Source: Oreocharis arfaki (Eukaryota > Chordata > Aves > Passeriformes > Paramythiidae). From it: a stretch of 64,000 bases of DNA. Numbering within the stretch: position 1 is the first letter of the stretch; every line of letters begins with the position of its first letter. Shown piece by piece: positions 1 through 13,110 of the stretch. The translations under genes were made by a program, and so were the position numbers. The stretch is taken from the NCBI GenBank assembly GCA_013398015.1, contig VZRR01010232.1:1021065-1085064 (forward strand), read 5' to 3'. The notes below the pieces were generated by a model. It saw nothing but the letters and a program-made list of their open reading frames with translations. It ran no database searches and had not been told where the DNA came from.

Positions 1-131
1 CCATGTTATCCTGCAGAACCACGAGTTACTCTCCTTAGTTACAGTCTCTAAGGCAGCTACAATATCTTGGAAGGTGACCCTGGACAGCTTTATCCTGCAC
101 CGTGCTCTTCCCATACCAATTATTTGTACAG

Positions 132-205
132 AGGAGCTGGAGCACATGGAAGATCCCCCAACAAGAGGCAGGTGGATGCCAGCAGCAGCAGGGTGGAGAG
201 AGAAG
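132..205 (+). other. weak candidate exon (74 bp)
   Basis: The possible acceptor TATTTGTACAG ends at 131, and a good donor AGAGAAG followed by GTAAGC has its GT at 206-207. Two frames are open. The polypyrimidine tract is only moderate. It lies at the window edge, so its context cannot be judged. Confidence 0.13.
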
Positions 206-1254
206 GTAAGCAAAAGGAAGTCTTATTCCACGTGAGTTGGAGGTCCTGGGGGTTCTGTGTGCTCAGAAGGGCCAGGAGCAGATAAGCAATGACAGATTCT
301 TTTTCTTAGTTTTCCCATTTTTTTTCTTGCTTCCCTTAAGAGCAGCTTCACAGAGCTCCACGTTTACCCCAGACCTCAACTCTGCCCCAAGAACTGCCCC
401 TTCATCCTGCCAGAACTGCAGTTTTTGGACTCTGTTGCTGTTGCATGGGGGATGTCCACGAAAGCAGTCTGGAGAATATTCCTGTGTTTTTTCCCCCCTC
501 CAATTTGGTCAAAATCTTCCAAAAGAACAAAATCCCCATCAGCCTTGCAGCCTCAGAACTAACAGCTCTCACTTCAACAGAACCTCCTTCCTTGTGTGCT
601 CGGCCAAACGGAAAAGGAGAGGAAAATCCCATATGAGAATCAATCCAAACTGCCACCACACCTCACATTTGGTGGGAAGATCCAGGAAAAATTAAGCGGG
701 AATTTTCCAATTTTTACCCATGGGTTTTATCTTCCCTTTCCAAATCTCTTGTGTTTGCTTTACGGTTTAAGCCTCTATGCAAAGAACAGCCCGAGGGAAG
801 GACCAAAGGCATTCCAGGAAAATACTTCACCCTCTTCCACCATTATCCCTTCAGCAGAGTTTCCACCACTGGGCCCGTCATCCTGAGCACAATGAATGCT
901 TAAAACATTTGAAAACAGGACTGTCACAGCCCGGGAAACGTACAGGATTTAATGTCTGCAGCAGCACAAAAGCACTGTCTCCAGAGCACTTACCATATTG
1001 ACAAGCTGTGTGAAAAGGGAACGTTTTTCTCCCAGTTTCCAGTTATTTTGGTTCCTCTGAGGAAAGCATCTCTATCACAATATCCCACACAGACAGGGCC
1101 CCTTGCTGCTTCAATAGCCCCAGATGCTGCAAGTCCCCTCAGTGCCCTTTATATCAAAATAATCACACCAATTAATCTAAACTGTGTAAGGAAATATAAA
1201 CTTTAGGCAGGGAAGTCTGTTAAACACGGCAGAGTATTTTACAGGGAAGAGTTT

Positions 1255-1440
1255 ATACACAGCAAAGGATTTCACTTCCAAGCTTTTGGTTTAATAATTT
1301 GAAAATGAAAAAAAGCAATCATGCAAGCAAGTGGCACTCTCCTTAATTAAGGAAGTCAATTCAGAATCAATAAAAGGGCAATTAATCAGTGGGTGTCACT
1401 GGCTCTGAATTATGCTGATAGCCCCAAAGAGGGGACCCTG
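1255..1440. other. possible conserved regulatory block
   Basis: AT-rich, non-repetitive sequence with TTAATAATTTG, CTTAATTAAG, CAATTAATCAG and TGAATTATGC, dense in homeodomain-type cores. This is the texture of developmental enhancers. Conservation itself cannot be seen from one genome. Confidence 0.3.
1340..1353. repeat. 14-bp palindrome with TTAATTAA core
   Basis: TCCTTAATTAAGGA is perfectly palindromic and holds two overlapping TAATTA-type homeodomain cores. It lies within 1255-1440, a block with the texture of a conserved non-coding element. Confidence 0.7.
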
Positions 1441-4400
1441 TGACCTCCAACACTTCTCCCAGGGTCTGAAGGTTTTCGCACCCTGATCTGTTATTTTATG
1501 ACAGCGTTAGAAAACACACTGACAGATGTCAGGAAACACTGAAGGAGGAGGGAACTGAAAAGTCCGTGTGTCCTTTGCAAAATTATTGTGGTTGAATACG
1601 TCATTGCTTTGGATCCTTTTAAAGACACAAAAGCTCATTGGATGGAAAAAGGGGATTCAGTAGAGGGGCTCCTGGGGACTGAGAACACCCACACAGCCCC
1701 CCACAGCAGGAGCTGGTGTTGCTTTGAGCCTTCCCTTCCTCAGGGTTTTCCAGCAGGTCTCTGGCAGGCTTTGGAGAGGAGGAGCACACAACTCAGCACA
1801 GTCCCCCTGTCCCTTTCTTTCCATTGTCTGGGTAAAAAAGGGCAGTGCAGGTTTTTGAAGGGGAAAAAGCGGAGCACTGCACAGCATCCATCCCTTGGCT
1901 CGCTCCCTCCCACATCTGGGCACAGATCACCGTGGCACACGGGGATTTACGTTATCGGTGGCACACACTGATTGGCACAGAAAGGAATTACTGGGCTTGT
2001 TTAGGGCTGGAGTTTAGCAGCTTATGAGACATCTCAGCGCTGTGGAAGGGGAGCGCAGTGAAATCCAGCTGCAGAGAAGAGCGGGTTGTGTGGAGTGACT
2101 CCCTCCTCAAAAGACAATCCCTCCGACTCCGCTGGCACTTCATTACTTACGGAATATGGGGCTACCAGAGCATGATAAAATATCACACTCTGAGCCCTTG
2201 TAGAAGTATTATATTAAAGAATATGTAAAAAGCCAGATCCAGGGTAAGCAGAGGTACCACTAAGCTGCCATCCAGGGGTGGCTTAAGCAGCTTATCTGCA
2301 TTATTCTGTACCACTCTCCACTGACAACCTTAACTGTCACTCTAAGAAACATCTTATTTCCTCCACTGTGTCCCAAGCATCTCCAGCTAATGCCACATCC
2401 AGCAGAGACTTCATTACAGGTGTTTTTTCCTAGCCCATACCCTGGGAAGCTCAGATTTGACTGACACAGCCCCAAATCTGAGAACTCAGACTTATCTCTC
2501 TCTTTGTTTCTATTCCTTCCCTGGTCCAGGGTTACAGCTGGTCTTTTGGAGCCTCCCTTTGCCTCTTCTTTATTACCAATCTCCTGTCATCAATTCTAAG
2601 TTAGACATTTCACCTTCTCTGGCAGGAGTTCTCCAGTGTGAGATGACTAACAGACATTAAATTGTTAGTCTTATGCTCCCTTTAAAATGTGCTCAGAGCA
2701 AATGCTAATAGCAGCACATCTCAAAAGACTCCTACCAGCATTTGTCTTGATCTTTCATTACCCATCTGTCAAAACCCTGGTGACAGTTACAAGTTTAAAT
2801 CAAAGTTCAGAGGCACCTGTTAGTTTCAAAAAACTTTTGCCTCCAAGGCCTACATTTTAAGAAGCTGGGTGTGCTTGCCAAGTCCCAGCATTTGAAATGT
2901 TGGCAGGCAATGAAGTACGTGGGCATTGAACACGGTGAGAAAAGCGAGGCAATTTTCCATTTAATAAACACATGGGGACAAATAAATCACAGCCCCTGGG
3001 CAGAGCATCCAATAAGTTTGCTCTGTACCTCCTCAGAGGGGCTCACATTGCTTCGACTTGACAAGCTAGGCAGGGTAAAGTGACAAAGAACAAAGGAAAA
3101 GAGGCACCAGCGAAGCAGCTGGAATCACCAAAAGTCAGGAGGCTGCTGTTTTGAGAAGCTGGAGATCACCAACCTGTGTAAATCTGCTCAGAGAGGGGGC
3201 TACAGAGGCACACCTCTGCTCCTGGAGCTGGAAACAGAGGTTGTGGTTAGGTGTGAGGGAGGATCATGGAGAAGGACAAGCCAAGAAGGCTCTCAATGCT
3301 CTTCAGAAACTCCCTCCTCTCCTGTGGAGTCCCAGCTCTTTGGATCTGACCTTCAGTTTTAGGCTTTGATTTATGAATTCAGCTCTCCAGACTGTTTTGA
3401 ACTGAAATCCAGTTGAATAGTGAACTCAGAACCAAGTAAGAAAGCCTTCCCCAAAGGTCTGGCAAGACTTTGGTGGAGAAGTGACCTCTGTTCAAACAAC
3501 TGGCAGCTGTTAATCACAAAATCAGCAGCCACAGCCTGACACTGTTTATTTTGCCAACTGTTTGTAGTGCCTGCTGCAAAGGGTATTACTCTCACACATT
3601 TCCAACAGTTGCAGCACACTTTCCACTTTTTTGAATGGTTTATTGTAATTTGAATGTCTCACATCTATTGAAGAACACTTGGAAACACGTGACTTCCAAC
3701 ATCTTCCTTGTCATTTCTGGATACTGATGAACGCCAGTGCACGCCACAGTGTGTCCTTCAGAAAGGACAGAGTTGGACTGCTGCCTTACCAGATATCCTA
3801 AAAGTTTGCTGGATTATGCACAATTTACTTTCTCTTATAAGCATAATTTTTACATAAAAATATTAGCTCTGGATTTCTATTTCTGTTTTCCTTTTTTTTT
3901 TCAGAAAACTCCTGCCTATACCAAACAAAGTAATTCATGGTCATCACATCCCAGCTTTGTACTGAAATGGCTACAGAAAATAGTTTCCAACACAGCCAAA
4001 CAGTACATTCCTGTGCAGAAATCATTTTTGCAGCTCCATTATTTGCAATCAACGAGCAATGCTATGCTTCAAGGGCTGATTTTGATGCCCTGAATAGAAA
4101 TTCTGTTCCCACTTCTCTGTCTTGTTAGAGGAGACACGGCTCAGCGTGTGCCTTGTTACTAATCCTGCGGTTTCATCCCCAGCACCTCGGGGTCACTTCA
4201 GAGTTGGAGCTGCCAACCTCAGTGACCTGTGCACGTCCATGTCCTGATCAGCCCTTCCTCAGCTTAACCTTCATCTTGTCTGCACACTCCAAGCAGCTTT
4301 AAAAAGCAACCTGGAATTTCGTTCTAAGCAATGAGAAGCTCAAACCACCCCCCCCGACACACACATGTGCACCACTGCCTCTGTGCAACAGGTCCTGCAG

Positions 4401-5123
4401 GAATCTGAACCACTTTTTGTGCCAGTCTCTGAAATTAGACCTAATAAATCAAGACCAGGCTATAAGCCAAGCAATGCATCTTTTTCAGTGGGTGGCAGAA
4501 TACAAATGCAATAATTCGTTCTGATTATGGTGTTTGATTACTGAGTGTGAGACAAGGCTCAAACAGAATGTAACTTTTAATTACACCATTCTGTGGCAGT
4601 TCACTGCGAAGCCAGCAGCTCTTTCAGGGCCCTGCAAATGTTTGCCTCATTCCTGATAAAGGCTGAAATATGTCTTGGTGCCTTCCATAGCCTCTGGGCA
4701 TAGTCTGTATTCATTCTTGCAGATCTCACTGTTGATTTGCTATATTTTACTACTGCTACCCTGGCAACCCTATGAAACATAAAAAGCTGATTTCTCTGTC
4801 ACTCATTTATATTAAAAAAATGTATTTAGATACTTCTAAATAAACAACACCTGCTATCTAATGCAAACCCATGCAGGAGTGTAATGTGGATGTCGTTATG
4901 CAAATTATGGTTGACCAAGAGTAGCAAATAAATGCACCCCAGAAACTCTGCACTTTCTCTGCAGACATTACACTGAGCACTGCACATGTCTCTGTGGGAA
5001 ATCCTTGACATAAATACGGTGGCCTAAGGCTGTAGGAATAAGGTAGGATTTGAATTGAATATGCTACGGCTATTTGAATATGTTTTATGTGTGTAATTGA
5101 GGGCAGAAATATTCCCAGTTGAA

Positions 5124-5138
5124 TTTTTTTTTTTTTTT
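5124..5138. repeat. poly-T tract (15)
   Basis: This is an uninterrupted T15 homopolymer. No retroelement body is recognised on its minus-strand upstream side, so it is listed as a simple repeat. Confidence 0.9.
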
Positions 5139-8100
5139 AACTTAAATATCTCAAAGATTAATTGATTCATCCACACAAACCCTTCAAGCCCCCCGCCCCC
5201 AGCAGGCAGCAATATCTATTTGTGAACTTCAGGACAAACTCAGAGCAACTCACATTTCCCTATCTTCCATATCCTGCTAAAAACCTGCACCAATTTAGCA
5301 GTGTCTGTCACTGAAGTGAAACAAAAGCATGAAGAACCCAGGAAATCTCATGTTTGGATTAATACAAAAGCCTGTGCTCCTCTGGGTGTAACAACAAGAG
5401 TAGGGCGGTCTCCTGAAATGAAAATCAGTTCCCTTTTTCCTTAATGCCTGTTTCTCCCCTTACCCAGCACCGGTTCATGGTCTGCAGAAATGTGGAAAGG
5501 GGAGGAAAATTCAGGTTGGAGCAGATCCTCCCAACTTCACACATGGAGAGGCAACGCAGAGCCAGGGAAGACACAGAGCCGGGTGCTAAAGTCTGTGTCG
5601 GTGGCAGAAACAAAGGAGAGAAGGTACATTCAGAGATGCTGCACAAATAAGCACCTGCATTTCACAAAACCTCGGAGAGGGAGGAGAGTGAGAAGTGACA
5701 CCGCTGCTGTGAGCCTGTGGGACACGGCGTGGTGGTGGAGCTGTCAACATCAACGGGGAAAGGAGGCGGCTGGGAGGGCTTTGAAGGACAGATAAGAGCT
5801 CGGGGTTTGAGCTGTTGGCTTCAGTTGTCAACAGGACATCCAGGATCTGCCAAGGAAAAGGGAATGGGAAGAGAGAAACCTATGAATCACCAGCTCTGGG
5901 TGGCAATTAAAACCTCCACGACATGAGCTGCTCTGTCAGCAAGCCCCTCCTGAAGCATGGGTGGAAGTTGCTCAAAGTTTGGCATTTTCTACCCAGTTTC
6001 CCCGAGGAATACATTCAGCCTGTTATTTGTGGCCACCTCCTAATTATGCTCACGTGGAAATTAAGCATATATAGGCTAGAGGGGCTCACAGGGACTGTCC
6101 CAACAAGCCAACCTGGTCTCCTGGTTTTAGTTCACCAGGCACTAGAGAGAGGTTGCCAAAAGAGATGGATATATAGGAAAGAAGCACTTTTTACAGTCAC
6201 TCCTTCATGGTAATTAGAAGGAGCCAGTTGATTAGGCTCGTGGTTAAATGAGCCAGCCTGCCTTTGAGGCTTGCTGGGGCAGCTCTCCTCCCAGAGCAGT
6301 CAAAGTTATCACTTTATTTAGCACTGATTTGTTAGGACCATACCATATTGTCATCATTTCCAGCATCTGCTTTGATCATTTTCTTGCTTTCTCATCCTCA
6401 GAACAGCCATGGACTTGGAACACTTCAACACTCGTGTCAAAGAGGAAAAAAGCAAGATGAGTTTGTGTTTGTGTAACTGCCCATGACCACTCCAAGGCAG
6501 CTTTCTAGATACAAGGTACACCTCTTCAGACTGAATCCCCACACCAGGTTCATCCAAAGCAAAGCTATTTATTACAGGGGCTCGAAGCAGGTGTTGTCCC
6601 CACCTTTCTGACTGCCAGAATCCCTGAAAAAACCACCCTCCACTGCCCACACCAAGCCCTGAATCTGTTTCTGCCTCGTGTTTCCACAGGGCCCCTGCCA
6701 TACATCAGGGCTGTGTATTGTCTTTATCAGAGCTGCCAGGGAATGGATTGCTTTGGGCTGGTTTTGCATTGCACAGCAGGGTCAGGAGAAGCCCTGAATA
6801 GAACATTTACTCACCATGTCAGCAATTGCAGGATCTTTATTTTAATGTATGATTCACCCTTACATTTTTAAAGGATTCTCGGGCAATTTCACATATCTTT
6901 AATTTCAAATCTCACAAAAGATTTAAATGCAAACATTTTCTTCTCAGAGCCTGTGAATGCCAGTGTGAATTAAGCACCACTAACGAGGTCATAAATTAGG
7001 CATTTATGGTCCTTCCCCCTAGACAAATGGCACGACCTTGAAGTATAATGGAAGGTGCAGTCCACACCTCTTCCCCAGGCAAGTTCCCCTGCCCCACTCT
7101 CCAGCACCCAGGGAACAAGGCTACACCCAGTTCCCACCACAAATGCCCTGCTTAGGCCCAGCTGAGCCTGTCCCGGATAGGGATGGGCCTCCTGTACCTC
7201 AAAAATGTCTGCCAAGGTGACACAAAGTCCTACAAGGACCTGAAGAAGGAAATCAAAACTACACACAGAGCTTCCAAAATCCTCGAGAAAGCCTCATTGC
7301 TGAGCTTTCCCCCAGAAATCCTCACTGTAATCACTTCACAACCACACGTGTCCATGTAAGCTGGGCTTTAGAAGCAGCTGGGGCTCCATCAAACCTTCCT
7401 GCTTGTAAAAATGTCTCACTCCTGCTCTGAGTTATACACAATGGTCCACCATCCCTCCCCAGTCCCAGCTTTTCTCCCTGGGAAAGGAATGCCCCTGAGG
7501 CAGCGTTGGACAGGTTTTCAGCTTTGTATTTCTCTCTGGGTTCTCAGAAACATCCTTCTACAGCCTGGCCAAGGAATGCCCCCAGGGAGAGTCACATCTG
7601 GACCAGCACATTAAGTTAAGTCAGCTCCTCTGAAGTACAAAACAAGCAAACAACCCCTTGACACACAGCTGAGGGTGGTGGGTGCAGATTCTGGATGGAA
7701 GTCAGAATTCAAAGCAAATTTTAATGGCATTTACTGTTCAGAAACAAGCCTGTCATCATTATTTTTAGTACATTTCTCAGACTTGTCATTATATACTTCT
7801 GATTTACAGTTTTAATGCTGGGCAACTGTGTTACCTTTATCCTTCCCTGCAGGATTACGTGAGAATATTCTTTAGAGAGAATATCACACTGGGCTAAGGT
7901 TAAAAAACAAGACATGCAGCAAGCTCCAAGGTGCCTTCCCGTATCTCTGAAATATAAACGATTCCCTGGCATAAAAGATTCTGAAATACATAGCCATAAA
8001 GTCAAAGCTCTGCTAAGCAAATAACAAACACAAGAGGAAGCTCAGCTTCCAAAGGCTCTGAATCACAGCGACAGCTACAGTATGCGTGAGGCTAAAATAT

Positions 8101-9448
8101 TTCCAAAAAAGCCAAATGCTGTCAGCAGAAGGTAGCAAAACACTGGCCAGTTCTTAGACTTTGATTGTAATTCACACAGAAATACACACTGGGGGCATGG
8201 ACCTACAGCCTAGAAAAAGTGCAGTCTGTGTTTCTCGGAGACTTTTATGTCCAGCGCTAAAGACAGAGGGTCTTGCACCCTGCTGCAATGGCACTCAGTA
8301 ACTAACAGGTAACAGCTAAATATGAGCAGGTACCAGAATATCAAATGGGGTGGGAATTTCTTCCTGCCTCCTGAGAGCCAATGCCACTGCTGGATACAAT
8401 CAGTCAAAACACACACTTTCACTTTGCCTTACAAAATTCTCTCCATTAACAATGGAGGGGTAAAGTCAACGCACACTGAAGAAATTGGCCACTGTCTGTC
8501 ATGGAATGTTCATGAGCACACCTGTGTTTTAGGACTCAAAAAGACACCATGAGCCTCATTTTTCTTTGACCAAAAAACCATTTTTACTTTGCCAAAAATG
8601 CAAGAAAAACTTGCATTTAAAAGCCCAGCTGCGCAAATCATCTCCTAAAGATTTAACAAAGCTTCTCCCACTGGCACACAGCACATCTAAACATAACTGG
8701 TTCTGCTGCTCAAGATGAGCCTTCCAAATACACCTCCAGCCATGGGCCAAACACAGTCATTAGGATTTCTAAGTGCAGATGTGAATTCCTCCATTCACAA
8801 AGAAGACCCACAGCAGGCAGTTACCAAGTGGACAAATTCACTGCTCCAAGGAAGAACATTGCCCTGGCTGCTTCAAAGGAAAATTAAGGAGCACAGAAAA
8901 TTACTCCAGGAGACAACAGTATATAAACCCCAAGAGTTTAACAAGAAACCCTTAAGACCAGGGGAGCAAGGCTCAAGTTCTCTGCAGGCAAGGTCACACA
9001 GGTTTTTGGCCATCTCAGCTGCATCTCGACCCAAAGCTGCAGGAAGGAGCAGTCCCTCAGCCAGGTCTGTTGCCCCTGGATGACCAGTTTGCAACCAGGG
9101 ATTTTCCACAATTTCTAAGGGCATGAACAGACAGCGGGGATGAAACACAGCAGAAGAGGGCATCTTGGGGTTTTCTTTTCCATCCTGCAGGTTGAAATTC
9201 TAGGTTGTCCCAGTCCCAGCCAGGGATGTGCAGAGGAATTCAGTAATCGGGTGTGCACAGAGCTGGGAGGGGAAATCTGCTGAAGAACAGCAGTATTGAT
9301 CCAGTGGGCCATAGTCCAGGCAGGGATCACTGCCACACAGAAGTGTAAACACCTCCACACCTTCTGTAAGCCCTACTTTATATTAGTTTAACCTGTGTCA
9401 TTGCAATTGTCTTTTTTCCTCATTCTTTCTTTCTTTTTTTTCCCCTAG

Positions 9449-9575
9449 GCATATAAGCCTTTTTGAATGTGAAATACTTTCCAGGAGACATAAAGGATTA
9501 ATGTCAGAGGCCTGACATACAGCACGAAAGACAATGAGCCAGACTCTTCCTAAATTCTGAAACACAGCCTGCAAG
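9449..9575 (+). other. candidate non-coding exon (127 bp)
   Basis: A long pyrimidine tract (9419-9446, ending TTTCCCCTAG) makes a textbook 3' splice site at 9447-9448. The donor TGCAAG followed by GTATGT starts at 9576. All three plus frames contain stops in between, so if spliced this would be a lncRNA or untranslated exon, not a coding one. The exon body starts with GCATATAAGCC and is otherwise unremarkable. Only the splice signals support it. Confidence 0.25.
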
Positions 9576-10609
9576 GTATGTCCAACAATTCTTCTTCTTA
9601 TTCCAGATTCCAGGAGTTACTCAATTTTTTATCATAGTGAATTTTTATTTTTTAATGACCAAGGATACAGAGAGTTATGTATTGAGCAACTCCACCTAAA
9701 GCTGTACAGCTGTGTCCCTGCTAGAAGCGTATATATGAGATTATGCAGATCATTAGCCAGCTAACTTCAAGAACTGTAACATGCTACACGCTGAAATACC
9801 CTGTAATCTGCTCTACAAAAGAAGTCACAGTCAGCAGTGATCAACCTGATTTACCAGACAAAACCCTACATAATTTCCTAAGAAAGTGCAGACCAAAGGA
9901 CTGCATTCAGAAATCCTGACAGAAGCCTTGTTTTCCCTACTTACTTTCTGTAATCCCCTACAAGGGAGCAGAAGCTGCTGGAGGTCCAGGTGCACGAGGC
10001 TGAAAGGCACTTCCACCACCCCAGCACAAAACCCTGGCACACTGGCTGTCCACATCCCACAGGTAATCATCCATCAAGCCCAGGATAAAAATCTGGTGAG
10101 TTTCATATTAAAAGTGCCAGAATGAAATAAGCAATATCCTGAATGCACATGCAAGTGTTTCAGTGCAATGCAAGTGAAAAAATGAAAAAGAAAATGCCCC
10201 TGTTTGCAGGACAAATCTTTATAATCATGTGCATCCTCAAAAGATTGAGTAAGAACACACAGGCACCAACATCATTTGTCACCAGCAGGTCTAGTAGCTC
10301 ATGGTTATATTGCATAGAAAATTAATGTTACATATAACTCTAAATTCAAGTTTGCTTTCCTATCTCCTATTTATTTATGACAAAGACAGAGCTTTGGGAA
10401 GCAGAGATGAAAATATCCTTTGTAAGCAAGATCCCAATTCAGCAGAGTGCTGGAGCACCGAGGCACTTCAAATTTGCCTGCTATTGTTCAGGCACCCAAA
10501 CTACAAGTGAAAACCACCAAGATTTTCAGAATGCAAGAGCAGCTTTCTCTAAACAAGTAATCCTACTGTAGATGGATCTTTTCAATTCAATTTCCAAGCA
10601 AAGCAATGT

Positions 10610-10890
10610 TTTGTGATTTAGTCCCACTAAACCTTAACAAAACAGCACGAGGAACGAATCTTAAACTCAACTGCTGATACGGTCTATCAATATTAAAATA
10701 ATCTGGCGTGGACTGGCTTGCTAATAAGCCAGCATTTCAGAGATGTTGCAAAACAAAACTGTCTTAAATGTGTGATTTGTGGAGGATATAAAACATAAAA
10801 ACTACGAAGCAAAAAACCAGCTGTCATTGGCACAGCAAGATTAAAAAAAACAATTACAAGGCTGAGTACATTAAATTAAACTTGGTGCAG
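10610..10890. other. possible conserved regulatory block
   Basis: It contains TATCAATATTAAAATAATC, a 7-bp hairpin (CTGGCTT 10713-10719 with AAGCCAG 10726-10732) and TTAAATTAAAC. It keeps several CpGs (ACGAGGAACGAATC, TACGG, GGCGTGG) in an AT-rich setting, which can reflect constraint. No coding frame is visible. Confidence 0.3.
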
Positions 10891-12327
10891 TCATTCCTGA
10901 CAGAAGTCCTACTGTTTGTAATTGCACATATTTGGACTTCTAATTGTTAAAAATATCATACTACAAGCGTTTGATGCATCCCAGATTCTGCTGATGAAAA
11001 GCCATACAAAATTCCCAACAGAAATCTCAGGTTTTGTTTTAGAATAAGCTTCTGTAATATTTGATTCTTTGCTGCTTGCTCTTTTACTGTTTATTGCCTT
11101 GGGATCAAGGATCCATTTTGTAGTAGAAACAAATTCCAAATCATTTGTTTGTGTGCTCCTTTACCATGAGAGACACAAGAACTAGTGCCAGAGTGACTGA
11201 ACCCCATTCTTCTCCCCAAATTCCTGATCCTCTGGGGATTCCAGAGCCACAGTGTCAGATCTCGATTGCTTAACAGGGCTGCTGTTGCCTATCATGGCTT
11301 TACTTTCCAGTCCCCAAAACCCAAACTGAACAGATTTGCCCAGCAAAGGCCAGCAGACAGATCCGGGGTAAGGCTCTCTCAGCAGACAGTACATGAAATT
11401 ACACCTCGAAATGGATGTGGTGTTAAAGTGCTACAAATCAGCTGTCATGAAATTCCAAAACAAAGCCATGCACCTCCATTTAATTAATCAACCAGCCAGA
11501 GACTTAATTTTACAAAGCAGGACAGAATCTAGAAAGTCCTGCTTGCATACTTTAGACCAAGCTGATTTACCTGAAGTAAGAGAATAGAGATCAAGGAGGC
11601 TGGGGCAAAGGGATGTCTTATTATCCAGTAAGTAAAAATATTCTTGCTGCTTTATACACAGCTCACTGGTATTTGCACACTCTTGTCTTACAGTGAGGTC
11701 TCCAGGCATTTTAATAGGTTTACCAAGAGTTACCTGGCCATTGTCACATTCAGAAGGTGACACTTGTGAGACACAAACCCGTTTGTGCTGCTGTTTCCTA
11801 GAGTGAACCTCCTGTCTGAACCTCACCTACACCTTGCACAGCAAGCACTCAGGAAAGTCCTGTTGTCTCTTGGGGAAAACACATTTTAGTAACAGAGTTT
11901 TCTATTGTAAGCACCAGCACAGTTTCTGTTTGACACCTGCCATTTCCAAAATCTGTGAAGAACATAAGCATGCCATTTCTAGGCAGTGAAAAGTGGCATT
12001 CTTGAGCTTGAGAAAAGTGGTTTCCCCATCTGCACATCTGAATTGCTGTGGAGGACCCTTTATGTTCCCGTCAAACACAGGCTGTTTCTTCTGAGCTTCT
12101 CAGGATCAGTAGAGACAGATGTTGGCAGAGGTTTGGGGAGCTGGACATTGGTGTCACCATTGACCACAACTCAGCCCAAAACCCGTCAAGCAGATAAATT
12201 AAAGCACATGTGAAGTGCTTCTGAACTCAAGGAAATTATTTGTGTGCCAAGTTAAGACTTGGGCTTCTGTGTGCTGCTGAACCAGGAAACTGCTTGGCCC
12301 TTTCACAGCTGTAGTTTGGAGTGAAGG

Positions 12328-12351
12328 ATATATTGATATATATCAATATAT
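12328..12351. repeat. 24-bp perfect AT-rich palindrome
   Basis: Each arm reads ATATATTGATAT and the two arms meet without a spacer. It can be read as back-to-back TTGAT/ATCAA cores with TATA steps. The low complexity makes it partly expected, but perfect symmetry over 24 bases including the TTGATA/TATCAA cores is notable. It could form a cruciform or bind a dimeric factor. No other role is visible. Confidence 0.85.
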
Positions 12352-12607
12352 GCCCATGGCACATGAGGAAAGTTACTATTCTTGTTCAGTGTCTTCAGCA
12401 AAACAGTTCTGCCAGACTCCAATGCAAATCAGTTATTCAGGCATGTGAATGGCAGCTGGTGGGATCTCCTGTAACAACCCTCCTGTTCCTCTTAAATACA
12501 CTGTGGAAATTTTTAATCACCGCTCTTAAAAAAGCAAACTCCTTATTGAGCCTTAAAAGAGATGCATGTTTATGAAACTTCAAAAAAAGTTTTCCAGGAA
12601 AACTTAC

Positions 12608-12629
12608 CACGTGAATTTCACGTGAATTT
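12608..12629 (+). repeat. tandem 11-bp duplication with two CACGTG E-boxes
   Basis: CACGTGAATTT occurs twice in direct tandem (12608-12618 and 12619-12629). Each unit carries a canonical CACGTG E-box, the site of bHLH and bHLH-ZIP factors such as the MYC/MAX, USF and CLOCK families. CACGTG contains a CpG and is usually depleted in vertebrate DNA, so two intact copies 11 bp apart stand out. This is an inference from the motif only. Confidence 0.7.
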
Positions 12630-12814
12630 AGGCACTTCACGGTTTTGGTGACTGCAGATGTCAGATGTGTGCTGGTGTCACATCGCTTACGTGGCTTAAC
12701 TTGGATTTAAACCTTCACAAAGCAAACAAAGCTTCTGCCCCAGCTGCAGTGCCCACACAGCCCCTCCAGGTGCCTTGCTCTGCTTATCTCACCCTGCTCT
12801 GATCAAGTGTGAAT

Positions 12815-13110
12815 GCAGCAGACGGGACTACCACCAAAACCTCAAGACATCATCCCCACGTCCCGAGAGTCGGGACAGAAACGGGTGACCACAACGCTGC
12901 TGCACACCACAACAACATTCCCGTGATGGGAATGCCAGACATTGTTGATCATTAGGCTGGGCAGTTTGCTGGCCATCACATCTCAGGTGCCTCCTCCCTC
13001 TCCAGAGGCTCGAGGGAGCAGGGCCACCAGCCCGGGCTGCTCGGCAGTGGCTCTCTGGTGGCCTCATTAGCCGAGCTCTCGCAAGAGAAGCAGCCAAGCA
13101 GCGTCCCAGA
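12815..13110. other. CpG-enriched GC-rich patch
   Basis: About a dozen CpGs in 300 bp (CCACGTCCCGAGAGTCGGG, ACGGG, CCCGTG, GGCTCGAGG, CCCGGGC, CTCGGC, AGCCGAG, CTCGC), against near-absence around it. It is weaker than a true CpG island by eye, since observed over expected is probably about 0.5. A 101-codon minus frame here is arginine-rich and GC-driven. It could be an orphan promoter or enhancer, or a decayed GC-rich repeat. Confidence 0.35.

Larger units (their letters stand above)
1..9400. other. stretch without a recognised gene
   Basis: Unique, AT-leaning sequence. Apart from the weak exon at 132-205, the block at 1255-1440 and the T15 tract at 5124, I see scattered frames under 130 codons on both strands with no domain. 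A T-rich acceptor-like site ends at 3904 without a good donor. A TATATAAA at 8930-8937 has no supporting promoter context. No interspersed repeat is recognised by eye, though old ones may be missed. Confidence 0.6.

Noticed and set aside
994..1056. Minus-strand acceptor-donor pair (ATG/GTAAGT donor)
   Set aside because: The donor is good but the acceptor is ordinary and no frame or partner supports it.
3737..4093. 118-codon frame across a T-rich acceptor-like site at 3904
   Set aside because: No acceptable donor follows and the peptide is unrecognised.
8873..9163. TATATAAA at 8930 with overlapping frames of 96-122 codons on both strands, suggesting an LTR or promoter
   Set aside because: No matching AATAAA, terminal TG/CA with target duplication, or CpG context could be found, so the TATA motif alone is not enough.
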